A DNA stretch of 64,000 nucleotides, taken from positions 248,001-312,000 of the forward strand of contig NZ_RKHO01000001.1 of the NCBI RefSeq assembly GCF_003752505.1, written 5' to 3'. This document shows positions 44,485-55,529 of the stretch, in pieces. The notes under the pieces were generated by a model. That model was not told the DNA's origin, made no database searches, and saw nothing but the letters and a program-made list of their open reading frames with translations. Made by a program: the position numbers and the translations under genes. This DNA comes from Nocardioides aurantiacus. Lineage in GTDB: Bacteria; Actinomycetota; Actinomycetes; Propionibacteriales; Nocardioidaceae. Every line of letters starts with the position of its first letter. Position 1 is the stretch's first letter.

Positions 44485-45276
44485 GTGCTGCTCTGCGCCG
44501 ACATCGGCAACTCCCACACCGTCCTCGGGCTGCTCGAGGCGGGCCCCGGGGGGACGGAGGTGCTCGAGCACTGGCGCGTGGCCACCGACGAGCGGCGCAC
44601 CGCCGACGAGTGGGCGGTGCTGCTCGGCGGGCTGCTCCGCGACAGCACGGTCGGCGACCGGGTGACCGGCGTCGCCGTCTGCGCCACGGTCCCCGCCGTG
44701 CTGCACGAGTGGCGCGAGATGCTCACCCGTCACTGGGGCACGGTCCCGTCGGTGATCGTCGAGGCGGGGGTGCGCACCGGCGTGCCCGTGCTGATGGACA
44801 ACCCGCGCGAGGTCGGCGCCGACCGGGTCGTCAATGCCCTCGCGGCCGCCCGGCTGTACGACGGGCCGGCGGTGGTCGTCGACTTCGGCACCGCCACCAC
44901 CTTCGACGTCGTCACCGCCCGGGGGGAGTACGTCGGCGGCGCCATCGCCCCCGGCATCGACATCTCGCTGGAGGCACTCGGCCGCCGCGGCGCCCAGCTG
45001 CGCAAGGTCGAGCTGCTCCGGCCCCGGTCGGTGATCGCCAAGAACACCGTCGAGGCGCTGCAGTCGGGGATGGTGCACGGCTTCGCCGGCCTCGTCGACG
45101 GCATCGTCACCGCGATGGTCGCCGAGCTCGGCGTACCCCCGGAGGACGTGCACGTCGTCGCCACCGGCGGCCTGGCCCCGGTGGTGGTGGCCGAGTGCCG
45201 CACCCTCACCGACCACCAGCCCTGGCTGACCCTCCTCGGCCTCGCCCTGGTCTTCGAGCGCAACCGCCCCGCCTGA
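44485..45276 (+). CDS. coaX: type III pantothenate kinase
   Basis: Phosphorylates pantothenate, the committed step to CoA; 263 aa. ASKHA fold: phosphate-1 motif CADIGNSHTVLGL at the N-terminus, GADRVVNALAA and VVVDFGTATTFDVV (phosphate-2) and AIAPGIDIS. Type III enzymes are not feedback-inhibited by CoA. The last gene of a DUF2520-panC-panD-coaX operon spanning pantoate to 4'-phosphopantothenate. Followed by a long imperfect hairpin. Confidence 0.93.
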   Translation: MLLCADIGNSHTVLGLLEAGPGGTEVLEHWRVATDERRTADEWAVLLGGLLRDSTVGDRVTGVAVCATVPAVLHEWREMLTRHWGTVPSVIVEAGVRTGVPVLMDNPREVGADRVVNALAAARLYDGPAVVVDFGTATTFDVVTARGEYVGGAIAPGIDISLEALGRRGAQLRKVELLRPRSVIAKNTVEALQSGMVHGFAGLVDGIVTAMVAELGVPPEDVHVVATGGLAPVVVAECRTLTDHQPWLTLLGLALVFERNRPA

Positions 45277-45284
45277 CGACCCCG

Positions 45285-45356
45285 TCCGGGTACTCCGAGA
45301 CGTTCGGCACCCTCGTCGGGCCTCAGCGGGGTGCCAAACGTCTCGGACTACCCGGA
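45285..45356. terminator. 27-bp imperfect hairpin between convergent genes
   Basis: Arms 45285-45311 and 45330-45356 pair at 25 of 27 positions around an 18-nt loop. It lies between coaX (+) and the DUF808 gene (-), so it would end both transcripts. The outer arms read GTCCGGGTACTCC and GGACTACCCGGAC, almost the same as the half-sites of the palindromes around the DUF559 gene. Confidence 0.65.
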
Positions 45357-45370
45357 CCGGGGGGCGGAGC

Positions 45371-46327
<957 letters not shown>

Positions 46328-46422
46328 CGGCGGGTCCGAGGGGCGGGAGCGGCGCAGGAGGGGCGGGTCATGGGCGCAAGCCTAGGGGCTCGCCCGCCCG
46401 TGGGAGGGGCCTCGCGGTCTTC

Positions 46423-46428
46423 TACGCT
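46423..46428 (+). promoter_or_regulatory. -10 hexamer TACGCT for lysS, leaderless
   Basis: TACGCT followed by 7 nt and ATG 46436. Confidence 0.5.
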
Positions 46429-46435
46429 TGCGCGC

Positions 46436-47962
46436 ATGAGCGACGCCGCCGCCCCCTCACCGGGCGCCACCCCCGACGACCTGCCCGAGCAGCTGCAGGT
46501 ACGCCGGGAGAAGCGGCAGCGGCTCCTGGACTCCGGTCGGCAGCCCTACCCGACGACCGTCGAGCGTACCCACACCATCCGCCGGCTGCGCGAGACCCAC
46601 GACCCCCGCCTGGAGGCCGGTGAGCTCGAGCCGGACACCCGCACCGGCGAGCAGGTCGCGATCGCCGGGCGCGTGATCTTCCAGCGCAACACCGGCAAGC
46701 TCTGCTTCGCCCGGCTGCGCGAGGGCGACGGCGCGGAGATCCAGGTGATGCTGAGCCTGGCCGAAGTCGGTGAGGAGTCGCTGGGCGAGTTCAAGCAGCT
46801 CGTCGACATCGGCGACCTGCTCGCGGTGCGCGGCGAGGTGATCACGAGCCGGCGCGGCGAGCTGAGCGTCGCCGCCACCTCCTGGCAGCTGGCGGCCAAG
46901 ACGCTGCGCCCGCTCCCCAACGAGCACCGGCCGCTGTCCGAGGAGGCCCGGATCCGGCTGCGCTACGTCGACATGATGATCCGGCCCGAGGCCCGCGAGA
47001 TGGTCCGGACCAAGGCGACGGTGCTCAAGAGCCTGCGTCGGACCCTCGACGAGCGCGGCTACACCGAGGTCGAGACCCCGATCCTGCAGCTGACCAACGG
47101 CGGCGCCGCGGCCCGGCCGTTCCGCACCCACCTCAACGCCCTCGACCAGGACATGCTGCTGCGGATCGCGCTCGAGCTGGACCTCAAGCGGGCCATGATC
47201 GGCGGCGTCGACCGCGTCTACGAGATCGGCCGCACCTTCCGCAACGAGGGTCTCGACTCCACCCACGCGGCCGAGTTCTCGATGCTGGAGGCCTACGAGG
47301 CCTACGGCGACCAGTTCACGATGATGGAGCTCACCCGCGCCCTGGTCATCGACGCCGCGCGCGCCGTCGGTCGCACCGTGGTGCCCGGGCGCGACGGCTC
47401 CGAGATCGACCTCGAGGGTGAGTGGCGACAGGCCTCGATCCTCGATCTCGTCTCCGAGGCGCTAAACGAGGAAGTCACCGTCGACACCCCCGTGGAATTG
47501 CTGCGCCGGCACGCCGCCGCGCACGACGTCGAGCTGCAGCCGAATTGGGGTCACGCCGAGATCGTGGTCGAGCTCTACGAGCAGCTCGTCGAGGACCACC
47601 TGATCAACCCGACGTTCGTCATGGATTACCCGTCGGCGGTGAAGCCGCTCGCGAAGGCGCACCGCAGCGAGGCCGGGATCAACGAGGCGTGGGACCTCAT
47701 CATCAACGGCGTCGAGCTCGCCCCGGCGTACACCGAGCTCAACGACCCCGTGGTGCAGCGCGAGCGGTTGGAGGCGCAGTCGCTGCTGGCGGCGGCCGGC
47801 GACCCCGAGGCGATGGAGCTCGACGAGGTGTTCCTCAAGGCCATGGAGTACGGCATGCCGCCCGCCGGAGGCATGGGAATGGGCGTCGACCGGCTCGTCA
47901 TGCTGCTCACCGGCGCCGGAATTCGGGAGACAATTCTTTTTCCGTTGCTGCGACCCGAGTAG
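46436..47962 (+). CDS. lysS: lysyl-tRNA synthetase, class II
   Basis: 508 aa. OB-fold anticodon-binding domain (VAIAGRVIFQRNTGKLCFARLREGDG, residues ~75-180), then the class II core: motif 1 around RSLRRTLDERGYTEVETPIL, motif 2 YEIGRTFRNEGLDSTHAAEFSMLEAYEAY, motif 3 GMGMGVDRLVMLL. It charges tRNA(Lys). The last third (47455-47660 and 47920-47960) has unusual A/T-ending codons such as cta, aat, gga, att and ttt, rare elsewhere in the window. The lysS-lsr2 order is as in mycobacteria. Confidence 0.95.
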   Translation: MSDAAAPSPGATPDDLPEQLQVRREKRQRLLDSGRQPYPTTVERTHTIRRLRETHDPRLEAGELEPDTRTGEQVAIAGRVIFQRNTGKLCFARLREGDGAEIQVMLSLAEVGEESLGEFKQLVDIGDLLAVRGEVITSRRGELSVAATSWQLAAKTLRPLPNEHRPLSEEARIRLRYVDMMIRPEAREMVRTKATVLKSLRRTLDERGYTEVETPILQLTNGGAAARPFRTHLNALDQDMLLRIALELDLKRAMIGGVDRVYEIGRTFRNEGLDSTHAAEFSMLEAYEAYGDQFTMMELTRALVIDAARAVGRTVVPGRDGSEIDLEGEWRQASILDLVSEALNEEVTVDTPVELLRRHAAAHDVELQPNWGHAEIVVELYEQLVEDHLINPTFVMDYPSAVKPLAKAHRSEAGINEAWDLIINGVELAPAYTELNDPVVQRERLEAQSLLAAAGDPEAMELDEVFLKAMEYGMPPAGGMGMGVDRLVMLLTGAGIRETILFPLLRPE

Positions 47963-48047
47963 GCCGCACTTTCTCGCCATGTGGTCTGTTAGTGTCCGGG
48001 TTTGGAAATGGCCGGGAAATACCACGGCCCTGGATAGGTGGAACACC

Positions 48048-48389
48048 ATGGCGCAAAAGGTCAACATCGTGCTCGTCGACGACATCGACGAGACCGAGGC
48101 GGACGAGACCGTCTCCTTCGGGCTCGACGGCAAGGAGTACGCCATCGACCTGAACACCGACAACGCGACCAAGCTCCGCGAGGCCCTCGCGCCGTACGTC
48201 GCCCACGCCCGCCCGGTCAGCGGCCGCGGCGGTCGGCGCAGCAGCGGCGGCTCCTCGCGCGCCGCCTCGACCTCGAGCGGCCCCGCGCCCGCCGAGATCC
48301 GGGCCTGGGCCCGCGAGAACGGCTTCGACGTGCCCGAGCGCGGTCGCGTCTCGGCCGAGGTCCGCGACGCGTACGCCGCGGCGCACTGA
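48048..48389 (+). CDS. lsr2: nucleoid-associated xenogeneic silencer Lsr2
   Basis: 113-aa H-NS-like protein that bridges DNA and silences AT-rich genes. N-terminal dimerisation region (VLVDDIDETEADETVSFGLDGKEYAIDL), a basic Ser/Gly linker (SGRGGRRSSGGSS), and a C-terminal DNA-binding helix pair AWARENGFDVPERGRVSAEV with the minor-groove RGR at residues 98-100. ATG 48048 follows AGGTGG. The ~85-bp spacer and the end of lysS are the AT-richest part of the neighbourhood, consistent with autoregulation by Lsr2. Confidence 0.95.
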   Translation: MAQKVNIVLVDDIDETEADETVSFGLDGKEYAIDLNTDNATKLREALAPYVAHARPVSGRGGRRSSGGSSRAASTSSGPAPAEIRAWARENGFDVPERGRVSAEVRDAYAAAH

Positions 48390-48418
48390 CCCCCCAGCAC
48401 GGACCAGCACCACCCGCA

Positions 48419-48450
48419 CGAGCCGGGCCCGGACCACCGGGCCCGGCTCG
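48419..48450 (+). terminator. lsr2 terminator hairpin
   Basis: Perfect 14-bp stem (CGAGCCGGGCCCGG and complement) with an ACCA loop, 30 bp after the lsr2 stop. Confidence 0.75.
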
Positions 48451-48493
48451 CGCTGCGTCCGCGTCCGTCCGCCGGGCGCGAGGTCGGCGCCCC

Positions 48494-48499
48494 TACCCT
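48494..48499 (+). promoter_or_regulatory. -10 hexamer TACCCT, leaderless
   Basis: TACCCT followed by 6 nt and ATG 48506 of the flavin reductase gene. Confidence 0.5.
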
Positions 48500-48505
48500 G
48501 TGGCC

Positions 48506-49117
48506 ATGAGCGCCGAGCGGACCGTCTTCGACCCGACCGACGGCGACGTCAACGCCTACAAGCTGCTCAACTCGCTGGTGGTCCCGCGCGCCATCGCCTG
48601 GGTCTCGACCCTCGACGCGCAGGGCCGCGGCAACCTGGCGCCGCACTCGTTCTTCACCGTCGCCAGCGGCCGGCCCCCGGTCGTGCTGTTCAGCGCGCTG
48701 GGGCACAAGGACACCGTCACCAACATCGAGCAGACCGGCGAGTTCGTGGTCAGCCTGACCTCGGAGGAGCTCGCCGACCAGGTCAACGCCAGCAGCGCGC
48801 CGTTCGAGCACGGCGAGGACGAGGCCCGGGCGCTCGGCATCCTCACCGAGCCCTCGCAGACGGTGGCCCCGGAGCGGGTCGCCGCCTCCCCGGCCTCGAT
48901 CGAGTGCCGGCTCGAGCGGATCGTCGAGGTCGGGCACGCCTACGTCGTCTTCGGCCTGGTCACGGCCATCACGGTGCGCACCGACGCGCTGGAGGACGGC
49001 GTCCACCCCGCCATCGAGCACCTCCGTCCGGTCTCCCGGCTGGGGCGCGACGAGTGGGGCCGGCCGCCGGAGGTCTTCCGGCTCACCCGGCCGGAGAAGC
49101 CCGAGGACGTGCTCTGA
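48506..49117 (+). CDS. flavin reductase-like, FMN-binding split-barrel protein
   Basis: 203 aa, similar to the flavoredoxin/'flavin reductase like' family: LLNSLVVPRAIAWVSTLDAQGRGNLAPHSFFTVASGRPPVVLFSALGHKDTVTNIEQTGEFVVSL covers the FMN-binding segment. The family reduces free flavins or acts on small metabolites; the true substrate is not evident. The next gene starts at or just after its stop, so the two are probably co-transcribed. Confidence 0.8.
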   Translation: MSAERTVFDPTDGDVNAYKLLNSLVVPRAIAWVSTLDAQGRGNLAPHSFFTVASGRPPVVLFSALGHKDTVTNIEQTGEFVVSLTSEELADQVNASSAPFEHGEDEARALGILTEPSQTVAPERVAASPASIECRLERIVEVGHAYVVFGLVTAITVRTDALEDGVHPAIEHLRPVSRLGRDEWGRPPEVFRLTRPEKPEDVL

Positions 49118-49161
49118 GCGCGCCGACCGACCGCGCACCGGCCCTGCCGGGGCGGCCGGTG

Positions 49162-49842
49162 ATGGACCAGATCTGGGGCGACCTGCTCTTCCTCCACTGG
49201 CGGGTCGACCCCGCGTCGGTGGAGCGCTGGATGCCGCCCGGCGCCCGCCCGGACGTCCACGACGGCTCGACCTGGGTGGGCCTGATCGGCTTCGAGATGC
49301 GACGCGCGGGTTTCGGCTCGGGCCACCCGTTGCCCTACCTGGGCGACTTCGCCGAGATCAACGTGCGGCTCTACTCCACCGACGACCAGGGGCGCCGCGG
49401 CGTGGTGTTCCGGTCCTTGGAGACCGAGCGGCTGGCGCTCGTGGCCGCGACCAACCCGGTGGGGGTGAACTACCGCTGGGCGCGGATCCGGATGGAGCGC
49501 TCGGCCGAGGGCACCGGGCGGATCGGCTACACCTCGCGCCGGCGTACGCCGCCCGGTGTCGGCGCCGCCACGGACTTCGCCGTCCGGACCACCGAGGAGG
49601 TGGTGCGCGACCCGCTGTCGGTGTTCCTCACCGCGCGGTTCGGCATGCACCACCGGCTCGGCCGGCGGCCGCTGTGGGTGCCCAACACCCACGAGCCGTG
49701 GCCGCTGCGACGCGCCGAGCTGCTCCACTGCCGCGACGGGCTGGTGGCCGCCGCCGGGCTCCCCGGCGTGACCGACGACCCTCCCGAGTCGGTGCTCTGG
49801 TCGCCGGGCGTGCGCACCCAGTTCGGCCGGCCCCGGCTGTGA
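49162..49842 (+). CDS. DUF2071 (YqjF-like) family protein
   Basis: About 226 aa, family of unknown function with an acetoacetate-decarboxylase-like fold. Begins MDQIWGDLLFLHWRVDPASVERWMPPG, the usual family opening, and has STWVGLIGFEMRRAG, FAEINVRLYS, and the C-terminal LLHCRDGLVAAAGL. The start is uncertain. ATG 49162 and GTG 49159 both fit, and the frame is open upstream to CTG 49114, which overlaps the flavin reductase stop. No promoter or terminator separates the two genes. Confidence 0.72.
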   Translation: MDQIWGDLLFLHWRVDPASVERWMPPGARPDVHDGSTWVGLIGFEMRRAGFGSGHPLPYLGDFAEINVRLYSTDDQGRRGVVFRSLETERLALVAATNPVGVNYRWARIRMERSAEGTGRIGYTSRRRTPPGVGAATDFAVRTTEEVVRDPLSVFLTARFGMHHRLGRRPLWVPNTHEPWPLRRAELLHCRDGLVAAAGLPGVTDDPPESVLWSPGVRTQFGRPRL

Positions 49843-49863
49843 GCCGTGGGGCTCCATGCCGGT

Positions 49864-49882
49864 GTTCGCTGACAGCGATAAC
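49864..49882 (+). promoter_or_regulatory. ClgR operator upstream of clpC
   Basis: CGCTGACAGCG at 49867-49877 fits the actinobacterial ClgR consensus CGCYNANRGCG at every defined position, with GTT and AAC flanks. Its centre is about 42 nt upstream of the transcription start predicted from the -10 at 49902, a position suited to activation. Confidence 0.75.
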
Positions 49883-49901
49883 CGGCTCACCCCGGAACAC
49901 G

Positions 49902-49907
49902 TAGGCT
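49902..49907 (+). promoter_or_regulatory. -10 hexamer TAGGCT of the clpC promoter
   Basis: TAGGCT lies 20 nt downstream of the ClgR box and 68 nt before ATG 49975; no strong -35 is visible, as expected for an activated promoter. Confidence 0.55.
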
Positions 49908-49974
49908 GAGCCAAGGGTTGAACCGGCCGTGCGGGTCGCACTGGCCGACCCCGCAGAGTCCCGAGGAGATACGC

Positions 49975-52521
<2,547 letters not shown>

Positions 52522-52546
52522 CCCACCCGGCTCCCGCTCCACCCGG

Positions 52547-52573
52547 CACCCCGCAGGCCCCGCCTGCGGGGTG
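52547..52573. terminator. hairpin between convergent clpC and mutY
   Basis: CACCCCGCAGGC pairs perfectly with GCCTGCGGGGTG around a CCC loop, 26 bp after the clpC stop and 59 bp after (on its strand) the mutY stop. Confidence 0.75.
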
Positions 52574-52631
52574 TCGTGCGTCCGGGGGACACCCGGGGCG
52601 GCCGCTCCGACGGGCCGTCGTGGTCAGGCGG

Positions 52632-53495
52632 CTAGCCCGGCAGGGCGTACCGCCCCTCCTGCCGTACGACGAGCCCGTCGGCGAGCAGGCTGGCGAGCGC
52701 ACGCTCGCGCTGGACCGGCTCGGGCCAGGCCTCGGCCAGGCGGTCGGGTGAGACCGAGCCGGGGGCGTCGCGCAGCACCGCCATCAGCCGGCCGCGGACC
52801 TGGCGGTCGGTGCCGGCCCAGGCCTGGCCGCGCCGCGCGGGTCCGTCGTACGCCGGCCGGCCGGCCGCCAGCCACGCGCACTGCGTGGCGACCGGGCAGT
52901 CGCCGCACCGCGGGGAGGCGGCCGTGCAGACCAGGGCGCCGAGCTCCATCACGGCGATCGCCCAGGTGGGGGCGTCGTCCTCGCCGGGGACCAGCGCCTC
53001 GGCGCGGTCGCGCTCGGCGCGGGTGACCGAGGGGCCGGGGTGCTCGACGCCGCCGACCGCGCGGGCCAGCACCCGCCGGACGTTGGTGTCGAGCACGGCG
53101 TGCCGGCCACCGAAGCCGAAGGAGGCGATCGCGCTGGCGGTGTAGTCGCCGACCCCCGGCAGCGCGATCAGGTCGTCGTAGGAGCCGGGCACCTCGCCCC
53201 CGTGGTGCTCGACCACGGCGACTGCCGCAGCGTGCAGCCGGAGCGCGCGCCGCGGGTAGCCCAGCCGGCCCCAGGCCCGCACCGCCTCGCCGACCGGCGC
53301 CGCGGCCAGGTCCGCCGGGGTGGGCCAGCGCTCGACCCACGCCTCGAAGACCGGCAGCACGCGGGCGACCGGGGTCTGCTGGAGCATCAGCTCGCTGACC
53401 ATCACGCGCCACGGGGTCGCGCCGGGGCCGCGCCACGGCAGCTCCCGGGCGTGCGCGGCGTACCACTCCAGCAGGGGCTCGTGCAGCTCGCTCAT
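52632..53495 (-). CDS. mutY: adenine DNA glycosylase
   Basis: Removes adenine mispaired with 8-oxoguanine. 287 aa with Glu35 in SELMLQQT, the helix-hairpin-helix LPGVGDYTASAI (112-123), catalytic Asp136 in VLDTNVRRV, and the 4Fe-4S ligands Cys190, Cys197, Cys200 and Cys206 (C-x6-C-x2-C-x5-C). The C-terminus is a short winged-helix-like segment rather than the NUDIX-like 8-oxoG domain of E. coli MutY. ATG 53495. Neighbouring disA and radA give a DNA-integrity cluster. Confidence 0.93.
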   Translation of the reverse strand: MSELHEPLLEWYAAHARELPWRGPGATPWRVMVSELMLQQTPVARVLPVFEAWVERWPTPADLAAAPVGEAVRAWGRLGYPRRALRLHAAAVAVVEHHGGEVPGSYDDLIALPGVGDYTASAIASFGFGGRHAVLDTNVRRVLARAVGGVEHPGPSVTRAERDRAEALVPGEDDAPTWAIAVMELGALVCTAASPRCGDCPVATQCAWLAAGRPAYDGPARRGQAWAGTDRQVRGRLMAVLRDAPGSVSPDRLAEAWPEPVQRERALASLLADGLVVRQEGRYALPG

Positions 53496-53592
53496 CGCCG
53501 CCGATCCTCGCCCGCGGCCGCCTGGTCGCACCACCCGGGGGTCGCTCCCGGCGTGCCCGGCGTTGCTCCCCCGACGCGGGCCCGCCGCTCGG

Positions 53593-53598
53593 TACGGT
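53593..53598 (+). promoter_or_regulatory. -10 hexamer TACGGT, leaderless
   Basis: TACGGT followed by 7 nt and ATG 53606. Confidence 0.5.
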
Positions 53599-53605
53599 GC
53601 TCGGC

Positions 53606-54379
53606 ATGGCTGCCGCTCCTCGACCTCGCGGACGGCTGCCCCGGCGGGTCTACTGGACGCGCCGCCTGCTCGTCCTCGCCGTCGCCCTGGCCGTCGTGCT
53701 GGGCCTGGTCCAGCTGGTCCGCGGCTTCGCGCCCGACGACGCCCCCGCCGAGCGGGCGGCCACCAGCAGCGGCACCACCCGCCCCACCCCGCGGGCGATG
53801 CCGACCTACGGCCCCGTCGCCGTGCGGGGCCTGACCCCCAAGCAGCGCAAGCAGGCCGTCCAGGCCGCACCGACCGGCGAGTGCCGTGCCGACGAGATCA
53901 GCGTGCTGCCCGTCGTCGACACGGCCGAGGCGGGCGGCCGGATCCCGATCCGCCTCGACCTGCAGGGCACCCAGCCGGCCTGCACCTTCGAGGTCTCCGC
54001 CGCGTCGCTGGTGGTCAAGGTCGTCACCGACGACGGCACCCGCTTCTGGTCGACCCAGGACTGCGGCCGGGGCGTGCCGAAGAGCGACGTCGTGGTCCGC
54101 AGCGCCCAGCCCACCTCGGTCACGGTCACCTGGAGCGGCCGGGCGTCGGACCCCGACTGCACCGACCAGCCCGCGTGGGCCCTCCCTGGCTTCTACGAGG
54201 TGTACGCCGCCGCCGCCGGCTCCTCGCCCACGGACGTGCCGTTCGAGGTCACCCGGCCCTCGGTGCGCTACGTGACCGAGACGCCCAGCCCCACCGCGAC
54301 CCCCAGCGCGACGTCCTCGGGCACCGCGAAGCCGCGCCGCACGCCGTCGCCCTCGCCGTCGGCCAGCCCCACCCGCTAA
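53606..54379 (+). CDS. hypothetical membrane-anchored extracytoplasmic protein
   Basis: 257 aa, family not recognised with certainty (DUF4232-like at best). A basic start (RPRGRLPRRVYWTRR) and one hydrophobic helix (LLVLAVALAVVLGLVQLV) anchor it or form an uncleaved signal. An immunoglobulin-like beta domain follows, with four cysteines (ECRADE, ACTFEV, DCGRGV, DCTDQ) that could form two disulfides. The last 45 residues are a Thr/Ser/Pro-rich tail typical of wall-spanning or glycosylated segments. Confidence 0.55.
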   Translation: MAAAPRPRGRLPRRVYWTRRLLVLAVALAVVLGLVQLVRGFAPDDAPAERAATSSGTTRPTPRAMPTYGPVAVRGLTPKQRKQAVQAAPTGECRADEISVLPVVDTAEAGGRIPIRLDLQGTQPACTFEVSAASLVVKVVTDDGTRFWSTQDCGRGVPKSDVVVRSAQPTSVTVTWSGRASDPDCTDQPAWALPGFYEVYAAAAGSSPTDVPFEVTRPSVRYVTETPSPTATPSATSSGTAKPRRTPSPSPSASPTR

Positions 54380-54421
54380 CCCCACCCGCGCGACGGGCCA
54401 GGGCGGCTGCTCGCGAGCGGC

Positions 54422-55516
54422 TCAGACGTAGCGCTCGAGGATGCTGGACTCGGCCAGCCGCGACAGCCCCTCGCGGACGCTGCGGGCCCGCAGCTCGCCG
54501 ACGCCGTCGACGGCCTGGAGGTCCTCGACCCCGGCCGAGAGCAGCTTCTGGAGCGTGCCGAAGTGCTCGACCAGCCGGTCGACCACGGTGGCGGGCAGCC
54601 GCGGCACCTTGGCCAGCAGCCGGTGCCCGCGCGGGGTGACGGCGCCGTCGAGGTGCTCGCCCTGGCCCAGGCCGAGGGCCCGGGCGACGCAGGAGATGTC
54701 GACGAGGTCGGCGGGGGAGAGGCCCTCGAGCTCGGCGAGGACCTCCTCGACGGTGTAGGTGCGGCGGCCGCCGGCCTGGTAGTCGCGGACCACCAGGGCA
54801 CGCTCGGCGTCGACGCCGGTGACGAGCTCCTCGAGCTGCAGCGAGAGCAGTCGCCCGTCGGTGCCGAGCTCGTTGACGTAGTCGTCGATCTCGCGGGCGA
54901 TCCGGCTGACCATCTCGAGCCGCTGGGCGACCACGGCGACGTCGCGGACGGTGACGAGGTCCTCGATCTCCAGCGCCGAGAGGGTGGAGGAGACCTCGTC
55001 GAGCCGGGTCTTGTAGCGCTCCAGGGTGGCCAGCGCCTGGTTGGCGCGCGCCAGGATCGAGCCGGAGTCCTCGAGGACGTAGCGGATGTGCCCGACGTAG
55101 ATCGCGATGATCTGCATCGACTGCGACACCGAGATGACCGGCGCGCCGGTCTGCTTGGCCACCCGGTCGGCGGTGCGGTGCCGGGTGCCGGTCTCCTCCG
55201 AGGGGATGGTGTGGTCGGGCATCAGGTGCACGTTGCAGCGGTGGATCCGGCTGATGTCGCCGTCGACGACGATCGCGCCGTCCATCTTGGCCAGCTCGCG
55301 CAGCGCGGTCGGCGAGAACGGCACGTCGAGGGTGAACCCGCCGGTGAGGATGCCCTCGACCTCCTTGTCGTGGCCGAGCACGATCAGGGCGCCGGTGCGA
55401 CCGCGCAGGATGCGCTCGAGGCCGTCGCGCAGCGAGGTGCCGGGGGCGATCACGGCGAGGGTGGCGCGCAGCCGCGCGGCGTCGTCCGGGCGCTCGGGAC
55501 GGTCGGAGGCAGCCAC
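54422..55516 (-). CDS. disA: DNA integrity scanning diadenylate cyclase
   Basis: Synthesises cyclic di-AMP from two ATP and scans DNA; branched DNA lowers its activity. 364 aa. The N-terminal DAC domain carries DGA at 79-81 (MDGAIVVDGD) and GTRHR at 110-114. A helical spine and a C-terminal helix-hairpin-helix domain (LQAVDGVGELRARSVREGL) bind DNA. GTG 55516 gives VAASDRPERPDDA and sits 7 nt after TAGACT, which incorporates the radA stop. The radA-disA pair is widely conserved. Confidence 0.95.
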   Translation of the reverse strand: MAASDRPERPDDAARLRATLAVIAPGTSLRDGLERILRGRTGALIVLGHDKEVEGILTGGFTLDVPFSPTALRELAKMDGAIVVDGDISRIHRCNVHLMPDHTIPSEETGTRHRTADRVAKQTGAPVISVSQSMQIIAIYVGHIRYVLEDSGSILARANQALATLERYKTRLDEVSSTLSALEIEDLVTVRDVAVVAQRLEMVSRIAREIDDYVNELGTDGRLLSLQLEELVTGVDAERALVVRDYQAGGRRTYTVEEVLAELEGLSPADLVDISCVARALGLGQGEHLDGAVTPRGHRLLAKVPRLPATVVDRLVEHFGTLQKLLSAGVEDLQAVDGVGELRARSVREGLSRLAESSILERYV

Positions 55517-55523
55517 GGCCGGG

Positions 55524-55529
55524 AGTCTA
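55524..55529 (-). promoter_or_regulatory. -10 hexamer TAGACT for disA, leaderless, contains the radA stop
   Basis: The first three bases of this hexamer are the radA stop TAG; 7 nt separate it from the disA GTG. Confidence 0.5.
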
